From the NCBI GenBank assembly GCA_034104345.1, contig JAXEDY010000029.1, positions 62,001-126,000 on the forward strand: DNA of 64,000 nt. The letters are read 5' to 3'. This stretch comes from HGM11416 sp034104345 (lineage in GTDB: Bacteria > Bacillota > Clostridia > Christensenellales > Borkfalkiaceae). Numbering within the stretch: the stretch's first letter is position 1; each line of letters opens with the position of its first letter. Shown here piece by piece: positions 1 to 8,819 of the stretch. A program made the translations under genes and the position numbers. The notes under the pieces are model-generated. The model worked only from the letters and a program-made list of their open reading frames with translations. It was not told the DNA's origin and searched no databases.

Positions 1-1105
1 CCATTTTTGCGGCGGGCGTGCCTTCGCGCGGGGAATAAACGAACATAAACGCCGAAGCGAAATTCACGCGCTCCATAACGTCGAGCGTGTCGAGAAAATC
101 CTGCTCGGTTTCGGTGGGAAAGCCCACCATAACGTCGGTCGAAATTGCGCAATCGGGCATATATTTTTTAATCATGTCGATTTTTGCGAAATAGTCGTCG
201 CGCGTGTATTTGCGGTTCATAAGTTTAAGCACGCGGTCCGAACCCGATTGAAGCGGCAGATGTATGCTGTGGCAGATATTTTTATGCGCCGCCATGGCTT
301 TAACCAAGTCTTCGGTTAAATCCTTTGGGTGGTTCGACATAAATCTTAAACGATATTTGCCCTTAACCTGTTCGCAAATAGCGTTTAAAAGCGCCGCAAA
401 ATTCTGATTTTCGCCGTATTCTTTGCCGTAAGAGTTTACGTTTTGCCCAAGTAGCGTAATTTCTTTATACCCTTCGGTAACAACCTGTTTAACTTCTTCT
501 ACCACTTCGGCTATCGGGCGCGAATGTTCCCTGCCCTTAACGTAAGGCACTATGCAATAAGTGCAAAAATTATCGCAACCGTAAATTACGTTTATCCAGG
601 CATTGGGGTAACTTGCGCGCTTTTTATAAAGCCCGTCTTCGGGTTCGTCTGTTTCGACAAGGCGGATTATCGACTTTTTGCTTTTGCTCTTTTCATCGAG
701 CATTTTTGCGAAATCGGGCAGATTATGCGTGCCGAAAATTATATCGACAAACGGAAATTTATCGTGCAGTTTTTGCGCGGCTTCGGGCTTTTGAGTCATG
801 CATCCGCCCACCGCGATTATAACGCCGCGGTTTTTCTGTTTGTATTTTTTAAGCGCGCCGATATGCCCGTAAACTTTTTGCTCGGCGTTTTCGCGTATGC
901 AACAGGTTACGAACGCTATTATCTGCGCATTAAGCGGATCGTCGGTTTTTTTATAACCAAGCTCTTCTAATATTCCCGCAAGTTTTTCGGCTTCGTGCAG
1001 ATTCATCTGACAGCCGTAAACGTATAAATAGTAATTTTTCTGCGCGTTTTCGTCGGCGGCGTTACGCGCGCCCGCGCCCATGTGCGTGCTTATATCCATA
1101 TTCAT
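1..1105 (-). CDS. miaB: tRNA-2-methylthio-N6-dimethylallyladenosine synthase MiaB (3' end cut by window edge)
   Basis: Radical-SAM methylthiotransferase that converts i6A37 to ms2i6A37 in tRNAs reading UNN codons. The first 368 codons are present and the C-terminus (rest of the radical-SAM barrel and TRAM domain) lies outside the window. Seen in the translation: the N-terminal UPF0004 domain with cluster cysteines C32 (YGCQMN), C68 (TCCIREN, with an extra Cys where Ala is usual) and C102 (GGCMTQ), then the radical-SAM triad C177/C181/C184 in YGCDNFCTYC, followed by the MiaB-type IVPYVKGREHSRP. That last stretch separates MiaB from MtaB and RimO. The start is ATG at 1105 (MNMD...), with a second in-frame ATG at 1099. 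Neither has a Shine-Dalgarno, and a promoter -10 box ends 7 nt upstream, so the mRNA may be leaderless. miaA, which makes the substrate, is elsewhere in the window. Confidence 0.95.
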   Translation of the reverse strand, partial: MNMDISTHMGAGARNAADENAQKNYYLYVYGCQMNLHEAEKLAGILEELGYKKTDDPLNAQIIAFVTCCIRENAEQKVYGHIGALKKYKQKNRGVIIAVGGCMTQKPEAAQKLHDKFPFVDIIFGTHNLPDFAKMLDEKSKSKKSIIRLVETDEPEDGLYKKRASYPNAWINVIYGCDNFCTYCIVPYVKGREHSRPIAEVVEEVKQVVTEGYKEITLLGQNVNSYGKEYGENQNFAALLNAICEQVKGKYRLRFMSNHPKDLTEDLVKAMAAHKNICHSIHLPLQSGSDRVLKLMNRKYTRDDYFAKIDMIKKYMPDCAISTDVMVGFPTETEQDFLDTLDVMERVNFASAFMFVYSPREGTPAAKM

Positions 1106-1112
1106 GTTTATA

Positions 1113-1141
1113 ATTATACTAAAACACGCGTCAAAATTCAA
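1113..1141 (-). promoter_or_regulatory. SigA-type promoter of miaB
   Basis: Minus-strand -35 TTGAAT (1136-1141), 17-nt spacer, -10 TATAAT (1113-1118). Expected transcription start about 1106, next to the ATG at 1105, which predicts a leaderless transcript. Confidence 0.7.
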
Positions 1142-1261
1142 GGAGTTTTTTCGCTTTTATAAAAAATGAGCGCGCAAAAAAATTTGTTTGCGTAAAAATT
1201 AAACAAAGTTAAGGCGGTTTTACGGCATATTAACCGTTATAAAGCGCATAATAAGTCTGCC

Positions 1262-3628
1262 ATGAAAGTATTAAAAAAAATTTTGCTTTATTTTTGCGTT
1301 TTGCTTTTCGCCACCGCGGCGGCGGGCGCGGGATTTTATTATTTTTGCACTTCGGATTACGATTTTAACGCCGAAAAACTGTTAAAAAGCGGCGTGAGCG
1401 TAACTTTTTTCGATAATAGCGGAAAGGAAATTTCGGCGGATTTGTTAAGTTCGGATAATGTGTCGACGACGGCGAGCGATCGCGGCGAAGAAATAAATAT
1501 TTGCGAAAAAACGGACAAAAACAGCGAAGAAACGTTCGACGAAGTAAAAACCGCAAACGCAAAGTTCGAAAGCATAGACGAACTGCCCGATTTTTTGCCG
1601 GGCGCGTTTATCGCCGTCGAAGACAAGCGATTTTATAAGCACGGAGGTATAGATTTTCGCGCGCTTATCCGCGCCGCAAAAAACAACGTTTTAAGCGGTA
1701 GTTTTAAAGAAGGCGGCTCTACCATAACTCAGCAACTTATAAAAAACACGCATTTAAGCGGCGAAAAAACGTTTAAACGCAAACTGCGCGAGTTAAAACT
1801 TACTCTGCAAGCCGAAAAACAATTAACTAAAAAGCAAATTTTATATTATTATTTAACCACAATTTATTTCGGCGAAAACTGTTACGGCATAGAAAGCGCG
1901 GCGCAAAACTACTTTGGAAAACATGCGAAAAACCTTGATTTAAACGAGTGCGCTTCGCTTGCCGCAACCGTAAAATCGCCCGCCTATTATAACCCGAAAA
2001 AACAGGCTAACGCAAAGCGAAAAGACCTCGTTTTAACGCTTATGCATAATCAGAAATTAATTTCAAGCGAGCAATTTTCGGCGTTTTACGGCAAAAACGT
2101 AGAAATAACCGAAAAATCGAACGCCAAGTGTGAATATTTTTCGGGCGCGCTCGAAGAAATATATGCAAAATTCGACCTATCGCCATACGAACAATCGAAC
2201 CTTAAAATTTACACTTACTTCGACAAAAAAACCTATAAAAAACTCGAAGAAGTCTTATCCGACTACCCCGAAAACGCTTCGGCTTCGGTAATCACCCAAA
2301 ACGGCGAAATTATTGCTGAAATAGGGTGCGCGGGCGAAAAACGCTCGCCTGCTTCGACAATTAAACCGCTTCTCGTTTATGCGCCCGCAATCGAAACGAA
2401 AACCGTGTGTTTAGCCACAAAAATCAACGACGAGCGCACCGATTTTTCGGGATACAGCCCTAAAAATTACGGCGACGTTTACTTAGGCGAGGTAAACGTT
2501 AAAGACGCTCTTAAAAAATCGCTTAACGTGCCGGCGGTAAAAATTTTAAACGCCACGGGGCTTAAAAAATCTGCCGGATACGCGCAAAAAGCGGGCGTTG
2601 AAATTACCGATTTAAGTTTGGCAAGCGCTTTGGGCGCGATAGGCGAAGGCATAAATTTAACAAAACTTTGCGGCGCATACACCGTTTTTGCAAGCGGCGG
2701 CGAATATTTTTGCCCAAGTTACGTTAAAAAAGCGATTTCGGGCGGCAAAGTTATTTTCAGCGGCGAAAAAAATTTTAAAAACTCCGCCGCAAACAGCGGC
2801 AACGAAAAAGGTAAAGATGCGAAAAACAAAAACGCGTGCGGCGAAACTTCGGCTTGCGGCGTAAAAGTTTTTTCGTGCGGAACGGCGGCACTTATAAACG
2901 AATGTCTTGCGGAATGTGCGCAAAGCGGAACGGCGCGCGCCTTAAACGGTAAGCCTTATACCGTGTGCGCGAAAACGGGAACGGACGGCGACAAAAGCGG
3001 CAACAACGACGCTTACACCGTAGCATACACGGCAAGCCACGTTATCGGCATAAGATTTTCGGGCAAAAACGGCGAAAAACTGCCCGATTTTATAACCGGC
3101 GGGTACGTTGCCGAATATACTTCGCGCTTTTTAAACGAATTTTATAAAAACGCCCCGCCCGCCGATTTTAAACAAACCGACGAAATTATTAGCGCGGATA
3201 TTTGCCGCGTCGGTTACGACGACGGAAAAATAATTTTAGCAGACCCCAATGCACCCGAAAAATACGTTTTGCGTTTCGACTTTTTAAAAGACGGACTGCC
3301 CACCGAAACTTCGACCGAATTTTCGCGCCCGCGCGTTTTAAACGGCGAAATTAAAGTTAAAAACGGCGCGGTAGAAATATCTCTCGAACGTAAAAACTTC
3401 GTTTGCGCCGAAATTATACGAAGCGACCAAAGCGGCAGTAAAAAAATAACCGACCTTGTTTCGGACGGCGGTTTTACCGACGGCAAGTTAAATAACGGCA
3501 CCTATTCGTATTCGGTTATACCCTACGTTTTAGCTAAAAACGGCGAAAAAATTTACGGCGACGAAAAGTTTTTGGGCACGGTTATAATCTATGACAAAAT
3601 AACCGACAACGACTGGTGGAACGATTAA
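1262..3628 (+). CDS. Class A penicillin-binding protein (GT51 glycosyltransferase plus transpeptidase)
   Basis: Bifunctional peptidoglycan polymerase anchored in the cytoplasmic membrane. One N-terminal transmembrane helix (residues about 5-28) is followed by a variable hydrophilic linker, then the GT51 domain with catalytic Glu120 in VEDKRFYKHGG and the GGSTITQQLIKN motif (151-162). The penicillin-binding transpeptidase has all three motifs: S365-T-I-K368, S420-L-N422 and K571-T-G573. At 788 residues it has normal family length and ends in a small beta-rich C-terminal region (about 690-788). No clear Shine-Dalgarno precedes the ATG; a CATAAT hexamer lies 9 nt upstream. It is transcribed divergently from miaB and stands alone. 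Ser/Asn/Lys-rich insert at residues about 507-530. Confidence 0.93.
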   Translation: MKVLKKILLYFCVLLFATAAAGAGFYYFCTSDYDFNAEKLLKSGVSVTFFDNSGKEISADLLSSDNVSTTASDRGEEINICEKTDKNSEETFDEVKTANAKFESIDELPDFLPGAFIAVEDKRFYKHGGIDFRALIRAAKNNVLSGSFKEGGSTITQQLIKNTHLSGEKTFKRKLRELKLTLQAEKQLTKKQILYYYLTTIYFGENCYGIESAAQNYFGKHAKNLDLNECASLAATVKSPAYYNPKKQANAKRKDLVLTLMHNQKLISSEQFSAFYGKNVEITEKSNAKCEYFSGALEEIYAKFDLSPYEQSNLKIYTYFDKKTYKKLEEVLSDYPENASASVITQNGEIIAEIGCAGEKRSPASTIKPLLVYAPAIETKTVCLATKINDERTDFSGYSPKNYGDVYLGEVNVKDALKKSLNVPAVKILNATGLKKSAGYAQKAGVEITDLSLASALGAIGEGINLTKLCGAYTVFASGGEYFCPSYVKKAISGGKVIFSGEKNFKNSAANSGNEKGKDAKNKNACGETSACGVKVFSCGTAALINECLAECAQSGTARALNGKPYTVCAKTGTDGDKSGNNDAYTVAYTASHVIGIRFSGKNGEKLPDFITGGYVAEYTSRFLNEFYKNAPPADFKQTDEIISADICRVGYDDGKIILADPNAPEKYVLRFDFLKDGLPTETSTEFSRPRVLNGEIKVKNGAVEISLERKNFVCAEIIRSDQSGSKKITDLVSDGGFTDGKLNNGTYSYSVIPYVLAKNGEKIYGDEKFLGTVIIYDKITDNDWWND

Positions 3629-3668
3629 AATATTATATAGTCGCTTTAAAAATCAAACAAAAACAGCG

Positions 3669-3697
3669 GGAGACCAACGGTCTCCCCTACGTTTTTT
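3669..3697 (+). terminator. Hairpin downstream of the PBP gene
   Basis: Perfect 8-bp stem GGGAGACC/GGTCTCCC (3669-3676 with 3680-3687), AAC loop, then CTACG and a T run. The T run is separated from the stem, so it is a weak terminator or a member of the GC-rich palindromic repeats listed below. Confidence 0.5.
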
Positions 3698-3721
3698 GGC
3701 TATGAACAATAATTTTCAACC

Positions 3722-3748
3722 GTAGGGGCGGTCAGCGGCCGCCCGCCC
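3722..3748. repeat. Short GC-rich palindromic intergenic repeat (GTAGGGGCGRCC...GGYCGCCCGC type)
   Basis: Imperfect palindrome GGGCGGTC-AGC-GGCCGCCC. Degenerate relatives occur at about 17476-17498, 38668-38692 and 50871-50897, always between genes. Similar elements are common in clostridial genomes. Confidence 0.6.
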
Positions 3749-3814
3749 TATTCTTTATTTTAATTATCGTAAGCGATACGAATCGCCCGTCAAAATTTAC
3801 CTTAAAACCAAGCA

Positions 3815-3846
3815 ACGGGACGTCGTGGGCGCCGTCCTCTACAAAA
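3815..3846. repeat. Short dispersed repeat (ACGGGRCGTCGYGGGC... type), copy 1
   Basis: Nearly identical to 20156-20188 over about 32 bp: both read ACGGG-CGTCG-GGGC-CCGTC followed by CTACAAAA. Both copies lie next to a copy of the GCCTATAGGTCGATTA repeat, so the two repeat types travel together or mark the same kind of gene end. Confidence 0.6.
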
Positions 3847-3863
3847 CATCTTTTTATAAAAAA

Positions 3864-3900
3864 CCCGCCTATAAGTCGATTAACTAACACTTCGACCTAT
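3864..3900. repeat. Intergenic repeat family R1 (CCCGCCTATARGTCGATTA), copy
   Basis: Contains CCCGCCTATAAGTCGATTA followed by a partly complementary TCGACCTATA arm. Other copies are at 4731-4783, 20104-20136, 25888-25913, 43701-43735, 50757-50797, 57131-57160 and 58618-58650. Confidence 0.65.
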
Positions 3901-3967
3901 AACAAGTTTAAATTTTTAATTTTGATTATTACGCGCACGCATATTAAATAACGTCGTATTAAAAACG

Positions 3968-4174
3968 TTAATCTTCTATTCCGACAAGATAATCTATTGA
4001 AACTTGAAAGACTTTAGCCAATGAAATAAGATTCGACATTTTCGGTTCTCTCAATCCGTTTTACCAAAGGCTTATAACACCCTTACTAACGCCTGTTGCC
4101 TTTGAAAGTTCAACTTGCCCGATGCCTTTTTCATGCCGTAACTCTTTCAATCTTTCACAAAAAATATTATTCAT
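3968..4174 (-). pseudogene. XRE/Cro-type HTH repressor interrupted by one in-frame stop
   Basis: Translating the minus strand from ATG at 4174 gives an ordinary 68-residue XRE helix-turn-helix regulator (start MNNIFCERLKELRHEKG, end VFQVSIDYLVGIED) except that codon 38 (4061-4063) is TAA. The family normally has W-E-N-G at this place; here TGG is followed by TAA and AAC, so a single G-to-T change in GAA explains it. The rest of the frame is undamaged, so the loss is recent or is a sequencing error. It is divergent from the lipoprotein gene at 4269, and the shared 95-bp spacer holds two palindromes that look like its operators. Confidence 0.85.
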
Positions 4175-4184
4175 ACAAAAATTA

Positions 4185-4236
4185 TCTCACAATTGTAAGA
4201 AAAATACTTGACTTCTTACTTTTGTAAGATTATAAT
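4185..4236 (+). promoter_or_regulatory. Promoter with two XRE operator-like palindromes
   Basis: Plus-strand -35 TTGACT (4208-4213), 17-nt spacer, -10 TATAAT (4231-4236). The perfect palindrome TCTTAC-TTTT-GTAAGA (4214-4229) fills the spacer, and a second, near-perfect copy TCTCAC-AATT-GTAAGA lies at 4185-4200, between this promoter and the start of the divergent regulator. This fits repression by, and autoregulation of, the XRE protein encoded next door. Confidence 0.75.
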
Positions 4237-4268
4237 TAAATCATAAAAATTGGAGGATATGTTATCTT

Positions 4269-4658
4269 ATGAAAAAACTCATCTCTTTAACACTTACACT
4301 GCTTTTATGCTTTTGCGCGGTTTATTCGCTTACCGCTTGCGGGCAAAACAGCGCTGTAGGTAATTATGAGACCTATTACGTTTTTGACGGCAAAAAATTA
4401 TATAAAGTTGGTGACCTGTATCTCGGCTCTGAACTGAAGAATGACTATGTAAGCGCAAAGGTAAACAATGACCACACTTTATCCGTAACACGACACGACG
4501 ACGGAGTCACGTATACGAATGAAGGAACGTGGGCCCAGCAGAATGACCTTTTATACCTTTTTGACGCTGGAGGAGGAGGATACTCTGCAATTGTAAATGA
4601 CGATTTCGTATATGTATACATAAGCGGCAATTTTTCAATATGCTTAAAAAAACAATAA
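4269..4658 (+). CDS. Small lipoprotein of unknown function
   Basis: A 129-residue secreted lipoprotein: signal peptide residues 1-23, lipobox LTAC with lipidated Cys24, then a compact beta-rich domain ending in a Val/Tyr-rich strand. I do not recognise a named family; the size and strand pattern recall lipocalin-like small surface proteins, which is only a guess. GGAGG at 4252-4256 is 12 nt from the ATG at 4269. An earlier ATG at 4259 is out of frame and too close to the SD. Transcribed from the operator-bearing promoter at 4208-4236 and probably controlled by the neighbouring, now broken, XRE gene. Codon use is more AT-rich than in surrounding genes, so the regulator-lipoprotein pair may have been acquired together. 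Confidence 0.8.
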   Translation: MKKLISLTLTLLLCFCAVYSLTACGQNSAVGNYETYYVFDGKKLYKVGDLYLGSELKNDYVSAKVNNDHTLSVTRHDDGVTYTNEGTWAQQNDLLYLFDAGGGGYSAIVNDDFVYVYISGNFSICLKKQ

Positions 4659-4730
4659 TAAAAAACCTAAATAAAGAACGCAAAAAAACACTGCAAATTA
4701 TAGAACGCAGCACATAATAATAAACAAAAA

Positions 4731-4783
4731 GCCCGCCTATAGGTCGATTATCAAGGGTTTCGACCTTTAAGCGGGTTTTTTAT
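4731..4783. terminator. Bidirectional terminator built from an R1 repeat
   Basis: Stem CCCGC...GGTCGA / TCGACC...GCGGG (4732-4775) with an A run on the left and a T run on the right. It serves both converging genes (lipoprotein on plus, engB on minus). Confidence 0.8.
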
Positions 4784-4802
4784 TTTAATTTGTTTTTTAG
4801 TT

Positions 4803-5486
4803 TTAGTTTGCCGATTCGCCGCGCTGATTTTCGCAAACGTTCCCGACCGAAAAGGCTTCTTCTTCGGCGCCGTCGTCTTCGTTATCTGCGGCGGAATTTT
4901 GCAACGCGTAGGCGTTTATAATCTGTTCGATGCGGGTTAAAACCAAATCTTTACCCAAGCCGCTTTCGTTCGAAACGGCAATAACGTTGCCTTCGCCGAG
5001 CGCTAAAAAATCGGCGATTTTTTTTGCGGCGGGTTTAACGCGGGTTTTTGCAAGTTTATCCGCTTTTGTGCATATAACCGTGAACGGAATTATGTAATGG
5101 TTTAAATAGTTTATAAAATCTACGTCGTCTTTCGAAGGATCGTGGCGGATATCAACAAGCGCAAGCGCGTGATAAACGCCGCCCTTTTTAAAAAAGTCTT
5201 CGATAGATTTTGCCCATTTTATTTTTTCGCCTTTCGAAACCTGCGCAAACCCATACCCCGGTAAATCGGCAAGAACGAAATTACCCATGTCGAAATAGTT
5301 TACGAGCCGAGTTCGCCCCGGTTCGCGCGAAGTTTTTGCAAGTTTTTTACGCCCCGAAATCATGTTTATAAACGAACTTTTGCCCACGTTGCTTCTGCCG
5401 CAAACCGCTAAAACGGGCTTATCGAAAGTCATAAAACCGCTTTTATCGGCGGCGGATTTTAAAAACGTTGCGTTCGTTATTTGCAT
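4803..5486 (-). CDS. engB: Ribosome biogenesis GTP-binding protein EngB/YsxC
   Basis: Essential TrmE-Era-type GTPase needed for assembly of the 50S subunit. G1 is GRSNVGKS (30-37), G3 is DLPG (74-77, in ADLPGYGFA) and G4 is TKAD (140-143). The core matches family length (about 195 residues). Beyond it there is a roughly 30-residue acidic tail (NEDDGAEEEAF...), which is unusual and probably disordered. An AAAGGTG Shine-Dalgarno precedes the ATG. It lies 55 nt after lon on the same strand, the lon-ysxC arrangement of Bacillus and many Clostridia. Confidence 0.95.
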   Translation of the reverse strand: MQITNATFLKSAADKSGFMTFDKPVLAVCGRSNVGKSSFINMISGRKKLAKTSREPGRTRLVNYFDMGNFVLADLPGYGFAQVSKGEKIKWAKSIEDFFKKGGVYHALALVDIRHDPSKDDVDFINYLNHYIIPFTVICTKADKLAKTRVKPAAKKIADFLALGEGNVIAVSNESGLGKDLVLTRIEQIINAYALQNSAADNEDDGAEEEAFSVGNVCENQRGESAN

Positions 5487-5541
5487 AATTTCACCTTTCG
5501 TTTGTTATTTAAGCCCCTTTTTTAACTTTTTTTTAGTTAAA

Positions 5542-7938
5542 TTAAGCCTTTACGTTAAAGCCTTCGATGGCGTGACTGAACACTTCGGATACTTCTTTTA
5601 CGGGAATAAAATTCATTTTCGCGCGGATATACGCGGGAATTTCTTCTAAATCTTTAACGTTTGCTTCGGGAATTATTATGGTTTTAATGCCCACGCGATA
5701 GGCGGCAAGCGCCTTTTCTTTAAGCCCGCCTATGGGCAAAACCTTGCCGCGAAGGGTAATTTCACCCGTCATTGCAACTTTTTTGTTTACTTTTTTGCCT
5801 GTAAAAGCCGAGAATAAAGCGGTTGCCATGGTTATCCCCGCGCTCGGTCCGTCTTTGGGGGTTGCGCCTTCGGGAACGTGAACGTGAATGTCGCGTTTTT
5901 CAAACAAGCTTTCGTCTATTCCGAACTTTTCGGCGTTGGCGTGAATATACGAGATAGCGGCTCGCGCGCTTTCTTTCATAACGTCGCCGAGTTTACCCGT
6001 TAACACGATTTCGCCCTTGCCGTGCATAAGCCCCACTTCGATAGTAAGAGTGGTGCCGCCGACCGCCGTCCAGGCAAGCCCCGTTGCCGAGCCTACTTCG
6101 TTTTCGTAAACTTCGTCGTCGCCGAGGAATTTTTTTGCGCCCAGATATTTTTCGACGTTTTTGGCGGTCACGAGATATTTTTTGTTCTTATTTTGGTCGT
6201 TTTCGGCAACTTTGCACGCGATTTTGCGGCAAACGCCGCCTATTTCGCGCTCTAAATTTCTTACGCCCGCTTCGCGCGTATAGCCTTCGATTACGGTTTT
6301 AATTCCGCTTTCCGAAAATTTTACGTTCGCTTCGTCAAGCCCGTTTTCTTTAAGTTTTTTAGGCACTAAATAGCGCGCGGCTATCTGCACTTTTTCTTCT
6401 TCGGTATAACCGTTCAGTTCGATTATTTCCATTCTGTCGAGCAGCGGCGCGGGAATGGTTTCGAGCGAGTTTGCCGTGGTTATAAACAAAACCTTAGACA
6501 AATCGTAAGGAATTTCGATATATCTGTCGCGGAAATCGACGTTTTGTTCGGGATCTAACACTTCGAGAAGCGCGCTTGCGGGATCGCCGCGCAGATCCGA
6601 CGAGATTTTATCGATTTCGTCGAGCAAAAACACGGGGTTTATCGTGCCGGCCTGCTTAATTCCGTAAATAATGCGCCCCGGCATTGCGCCGATATAAGTT
6701 TTGCGATGCCCGCGGATTTCGGCTTCGTCTTTAACGCCGCCAAGGCTCATGCGAACGAACTTTCTGCCGAGCGCCCTTGCAACCGAAGCCGCCACCGAAG
6801 TTTTACCTACACCCGGGGGACCGACAAGACACAAAATAGAGCCGTTTATTTTTTTGGTAAGTTTTAAAACGGCAAGATATTCTACTATTCTGCTTTTAAC
6901 TTTTTCAAGCCCGAAGTGGTCGGCGTTAAGAATTTTTTCGGCTTGTTTTAAATCGCTCGTGTCGGTGGTTTCTTCGGTAAAAGGCAGGTCGATAATCCAG
7001 TCGATATAAGTGCGCAAAACGGTGTAATCGGGCGAAGACGAACTCATTTTCGACATGCGCGAAAGTTCTTTTAACACCTTTTCTTCGCTTTCTTTGGGCA
7101 TGTTTTTGGCTTTTATAGCCTTTTCGAGTTCGAAAAGTTCGCTCTCGTCGTCGCCGAGTTCCTGATGAATAGCCTTTAACTGTTCGCGCAGATAATATTC
7201 TTTCTGCCCTTTTTCAACGCTTTTTCTCACCCTGTCCGAAACGCGCTTTTCGACTTCCGCGATTTCGAGTGCGGAAGAGAGTAGCCCCGCCAAAAGTTCG
7301 AGCCGCGTTTTAACCGAAACTTCTTCGAGCACGCGCTGTTTGTCTTTTTCTTTAAGCGACGAGTTAAACGCCGCCACGTTCGCAAACACGTCGGGATCGG
7401 AAAGCGCCAGAATGTTGTTGGCTACTTCCGACGAGCCGGTTTTGTCGTTTAAAACGTATTCTTTATATTTCTGGCGGGTTAGGTCGAACAGCGCCTGCGT
7501 TTCGACGTCGTCGTCGTAAACGGGCAAAGTTTTTTCGACTACTACCGCGAAAAATTCGTCGGTTTTAACGTATTTTACTATTTTCGCACGATAAAGCCCT
7601 TCGATATGCACGCGGACGTTGTCGCCCACGATGTTTATCGAACGCTTTACGTTGCATATAACGCCCGTTTCGTAAATGTCTTCGGGAACGGGATCGTCGT
7701 ATGCCGATTCTTTTTGGGTAGCCACGAAAACGTTGCTGCCCGTGGTAGACGCATAGTTGAGCGCGGCGAGCGATTTAGCCCTGCCTACGTCGAACGTCGT
7801 GTATACGTTGGGGAACACCACCTTGCCTTTCATGGCAATCATGGGTATTGCGCCCAATGCTTTTATTTCATCGCCGACGGCAACCCTTTCGGTCGAAACG
7901 TCGCCTGCGTCGTTTTTTACGTTTTTTGTTTCTGCCAT
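5542..7938 (-). CDS. lon: ATP-dependent protease La (Lon)
   Basis: Cytosolic AAA+ serine protease that degrades misfolded and regulatory proteins. It is 798 residues long, normal for LonA. The N-terminal LAN substrate-binding domain (about 25-225) is followed by a helical linker, the AAA+ module with Walker A GPPGVGKT (373-380) and Walker B FLLDEIDK, and the protease domain with the Ser-Lys dyad S699 (DGPSAG) and K742 (GGLKEKALAA). ATG at 7938 is preceded by AGCAGGAAC. Probably cotranscribed with mtnN upstream (100-nt gap) and engB downstream. No CIRCE or CtsR site is visible in front. Confidence 0.97.
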   Translation of the reverse strand: MAETKNVKNDAGDVSTERVAVGDEIKALGAIPMIAMKGKVVFPNVYTTFDVGRAKSLAALNYASTTGSNVFVATQKESAYDDPVPEDIYETGVICNVKRSINIVGDNVRVHIEGLYRAKIVKYVKTDEFFAVVVEKTLPVYDDDVETQALFDLTRQKYKEYVLNDKTGSSEVANNILALSDPDVFANVAAFNSSLKEKDKQRVLEEVSVKTRLELLAGLLSSALEIAEVEKRVSDRVRKSVEKGQKEYYLREQLKAIHQELGDDESELFELEKAIKAKNMPKESEEKVLKELSRMSKMSSSSPDYTVLRTYIDWIIDLPFTEETTDTSDLKQAEKILNADHFGLEKVKSRIVEYLAVLKLTKKINGSILCLVGPPGVGKTSVAASVARALGRKFVRMSLGGVKDEAEIRGHRKTYIGAMPGRIIYGIKQAGTINPVFLLDEIDKISSDLRGDPASALLEVLDPEQNVDFRDRYIEIPYDLSKVLFITTANSLETIPAPLLDRMEIIELNGYTEEEKVQIAARYLVPKKLKENGLDEANVKFSESGIKTVIEGYTREAGVRNLEREIGGVCRKIACKVAENDQNKNKKYLVTAKNVEKYLGAKKFLGDDEVYENEVGSATGLAWTAVGGTTLTIEVGLMHGKGEIVLTGKLGDVMKESARAAISYIHANAEKFGIDESLFEKRDIHVHVPEGATPKDGPSAGITMATALFSAFTGKKVNKKVAMTGEITLRGKVLPIGGLKEKALAAYRVGIKTIIIPEANVKDLEEIPAYIRAKMNFIPVKEVSEVFSHAIEGFNVKA

Positions 7939-8038
7939 AATTTTGTTCCTGCTTTTAGTTAAAATTGTTGATGTTCGCGCACTTTTTGCGCTGCGAAATG
8001 GTCTTTTCTCTCTCGCTTTTAAGCGTGCTTAAATTTTA

Positions 8039-8713
8039 TTAAAGCGCGTTTATAAGTTTTAAAATTATTTCGGTGTGCATTTTTGCCGCCGATTTAACGT
8101 ATTCGTTAAAATCGAACCCGTCGCAATCGTCGCTTACCGATTTTACCATTAAAACGGGAACGCCGTTTCTGCTCGCCGTTATCAAAACGCCCGCCGCTTC
8201 CATTTCGCAAACGTCGGCGTTAAAGGTTTGTTTAAGGTATTTTTTGGTATCGTCGTCGCCCACGAACTTATCGCCCGAAGCGCAAATTGCAAGTTTAATG
8301 TTTGGGCAAACCGAACGCAAAACGCTTAAAAGTTTTTCGTCGGCGGGAATATACGGAGTTTTAAACCCGTCGTAAGTGCCTGCGGGCACCCCGTCTACCG
8401 CCGAAGTGTCGAACCGATAATGCACCACGCTTTTTATCGCCGCGGTATCTAAAAGTTTATATTTTGGGTTTATTTTTCCGCAAACGCCGAAGTTTATAAT
8501 CGCTTCAACGTTAAAGGCGGTAATTAAAAACTGAGTTGCGGCAGCCGCGCTTATTTCGCCCACGCCCGTTTTTAAAACGTAAAGTTCTTTTTCTCCGCTT
8601 TTTACAAAAATAACGCTGTATGCGCCCTTTTTTATTATTTCGGCGTTTTTAAAGGCGTTTAAAAAGTCGGTAAGTTCGGCTTCAAGCGCTACCGCAAATC
8701 CTATTTTTTTCAT
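8039..8713 (-). CDS. mtnN: 5'-Methylthioadenosine/S-adenosylhomocysteine nucleosidase
   Basis: Hydrolyses the glycosidic bond of MTA and SAH, clearing inhibitors left by polyamine synthesis and methylation. The 224-residue protein is one PNP/UDP phosphorylase-type domain. It shows the MTAN landmarks: an MKKIGFAVALEAE start with the early Glu, the NFGVCGKINP ribose-binding turn, the CEMEAAGV segment with the substrate-binding Met-Glu, and the catalytic Asp in SVSDDCDG. The start is taken at 8713 because it matches the family N-terminus; the frame stays open to an ATG at 8791, but those 26 extra residues are basic and unlike the family. Together with lon and engB it probably forms one unit. Confidence 0.82.
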   Translation of the reverse strand: MKKIGFAVALEAELTDFLNAFKNAEIIKKGAYSVIFVKSGEKELYVLKTGVGEISAAAATQFLITAFNVEAIINFGVCGKINPKYKLLDTAAIKSVVHYRFDTSAVDGVPAGTYDGFKTPYIPADEKLLSVLRSVCPNIKLAICASGDKFVGDDDTKKYLKQTFNADVCEMEAAGVLITASRNGVPVLMVKSVSDDCDGFDFNEYVKSAAKMHTEIILKLINAL

Positions 8714-8819
8714 GGGCAAATTCCAAAATCGCCGCGCTTTCGTTATGCCGCTTTTTACGTTTTGCCTCGTTTTTGCGGCTCGCGCATGCACGCGACGTTA
8801 GTAGTTAGTTTTTATAAGG

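Noticed and set aside
524..970. 148-residue plus-strand frame opposite miaB
   Set aside because: It is fully antisense to the well-conserved miaB coding sequence.
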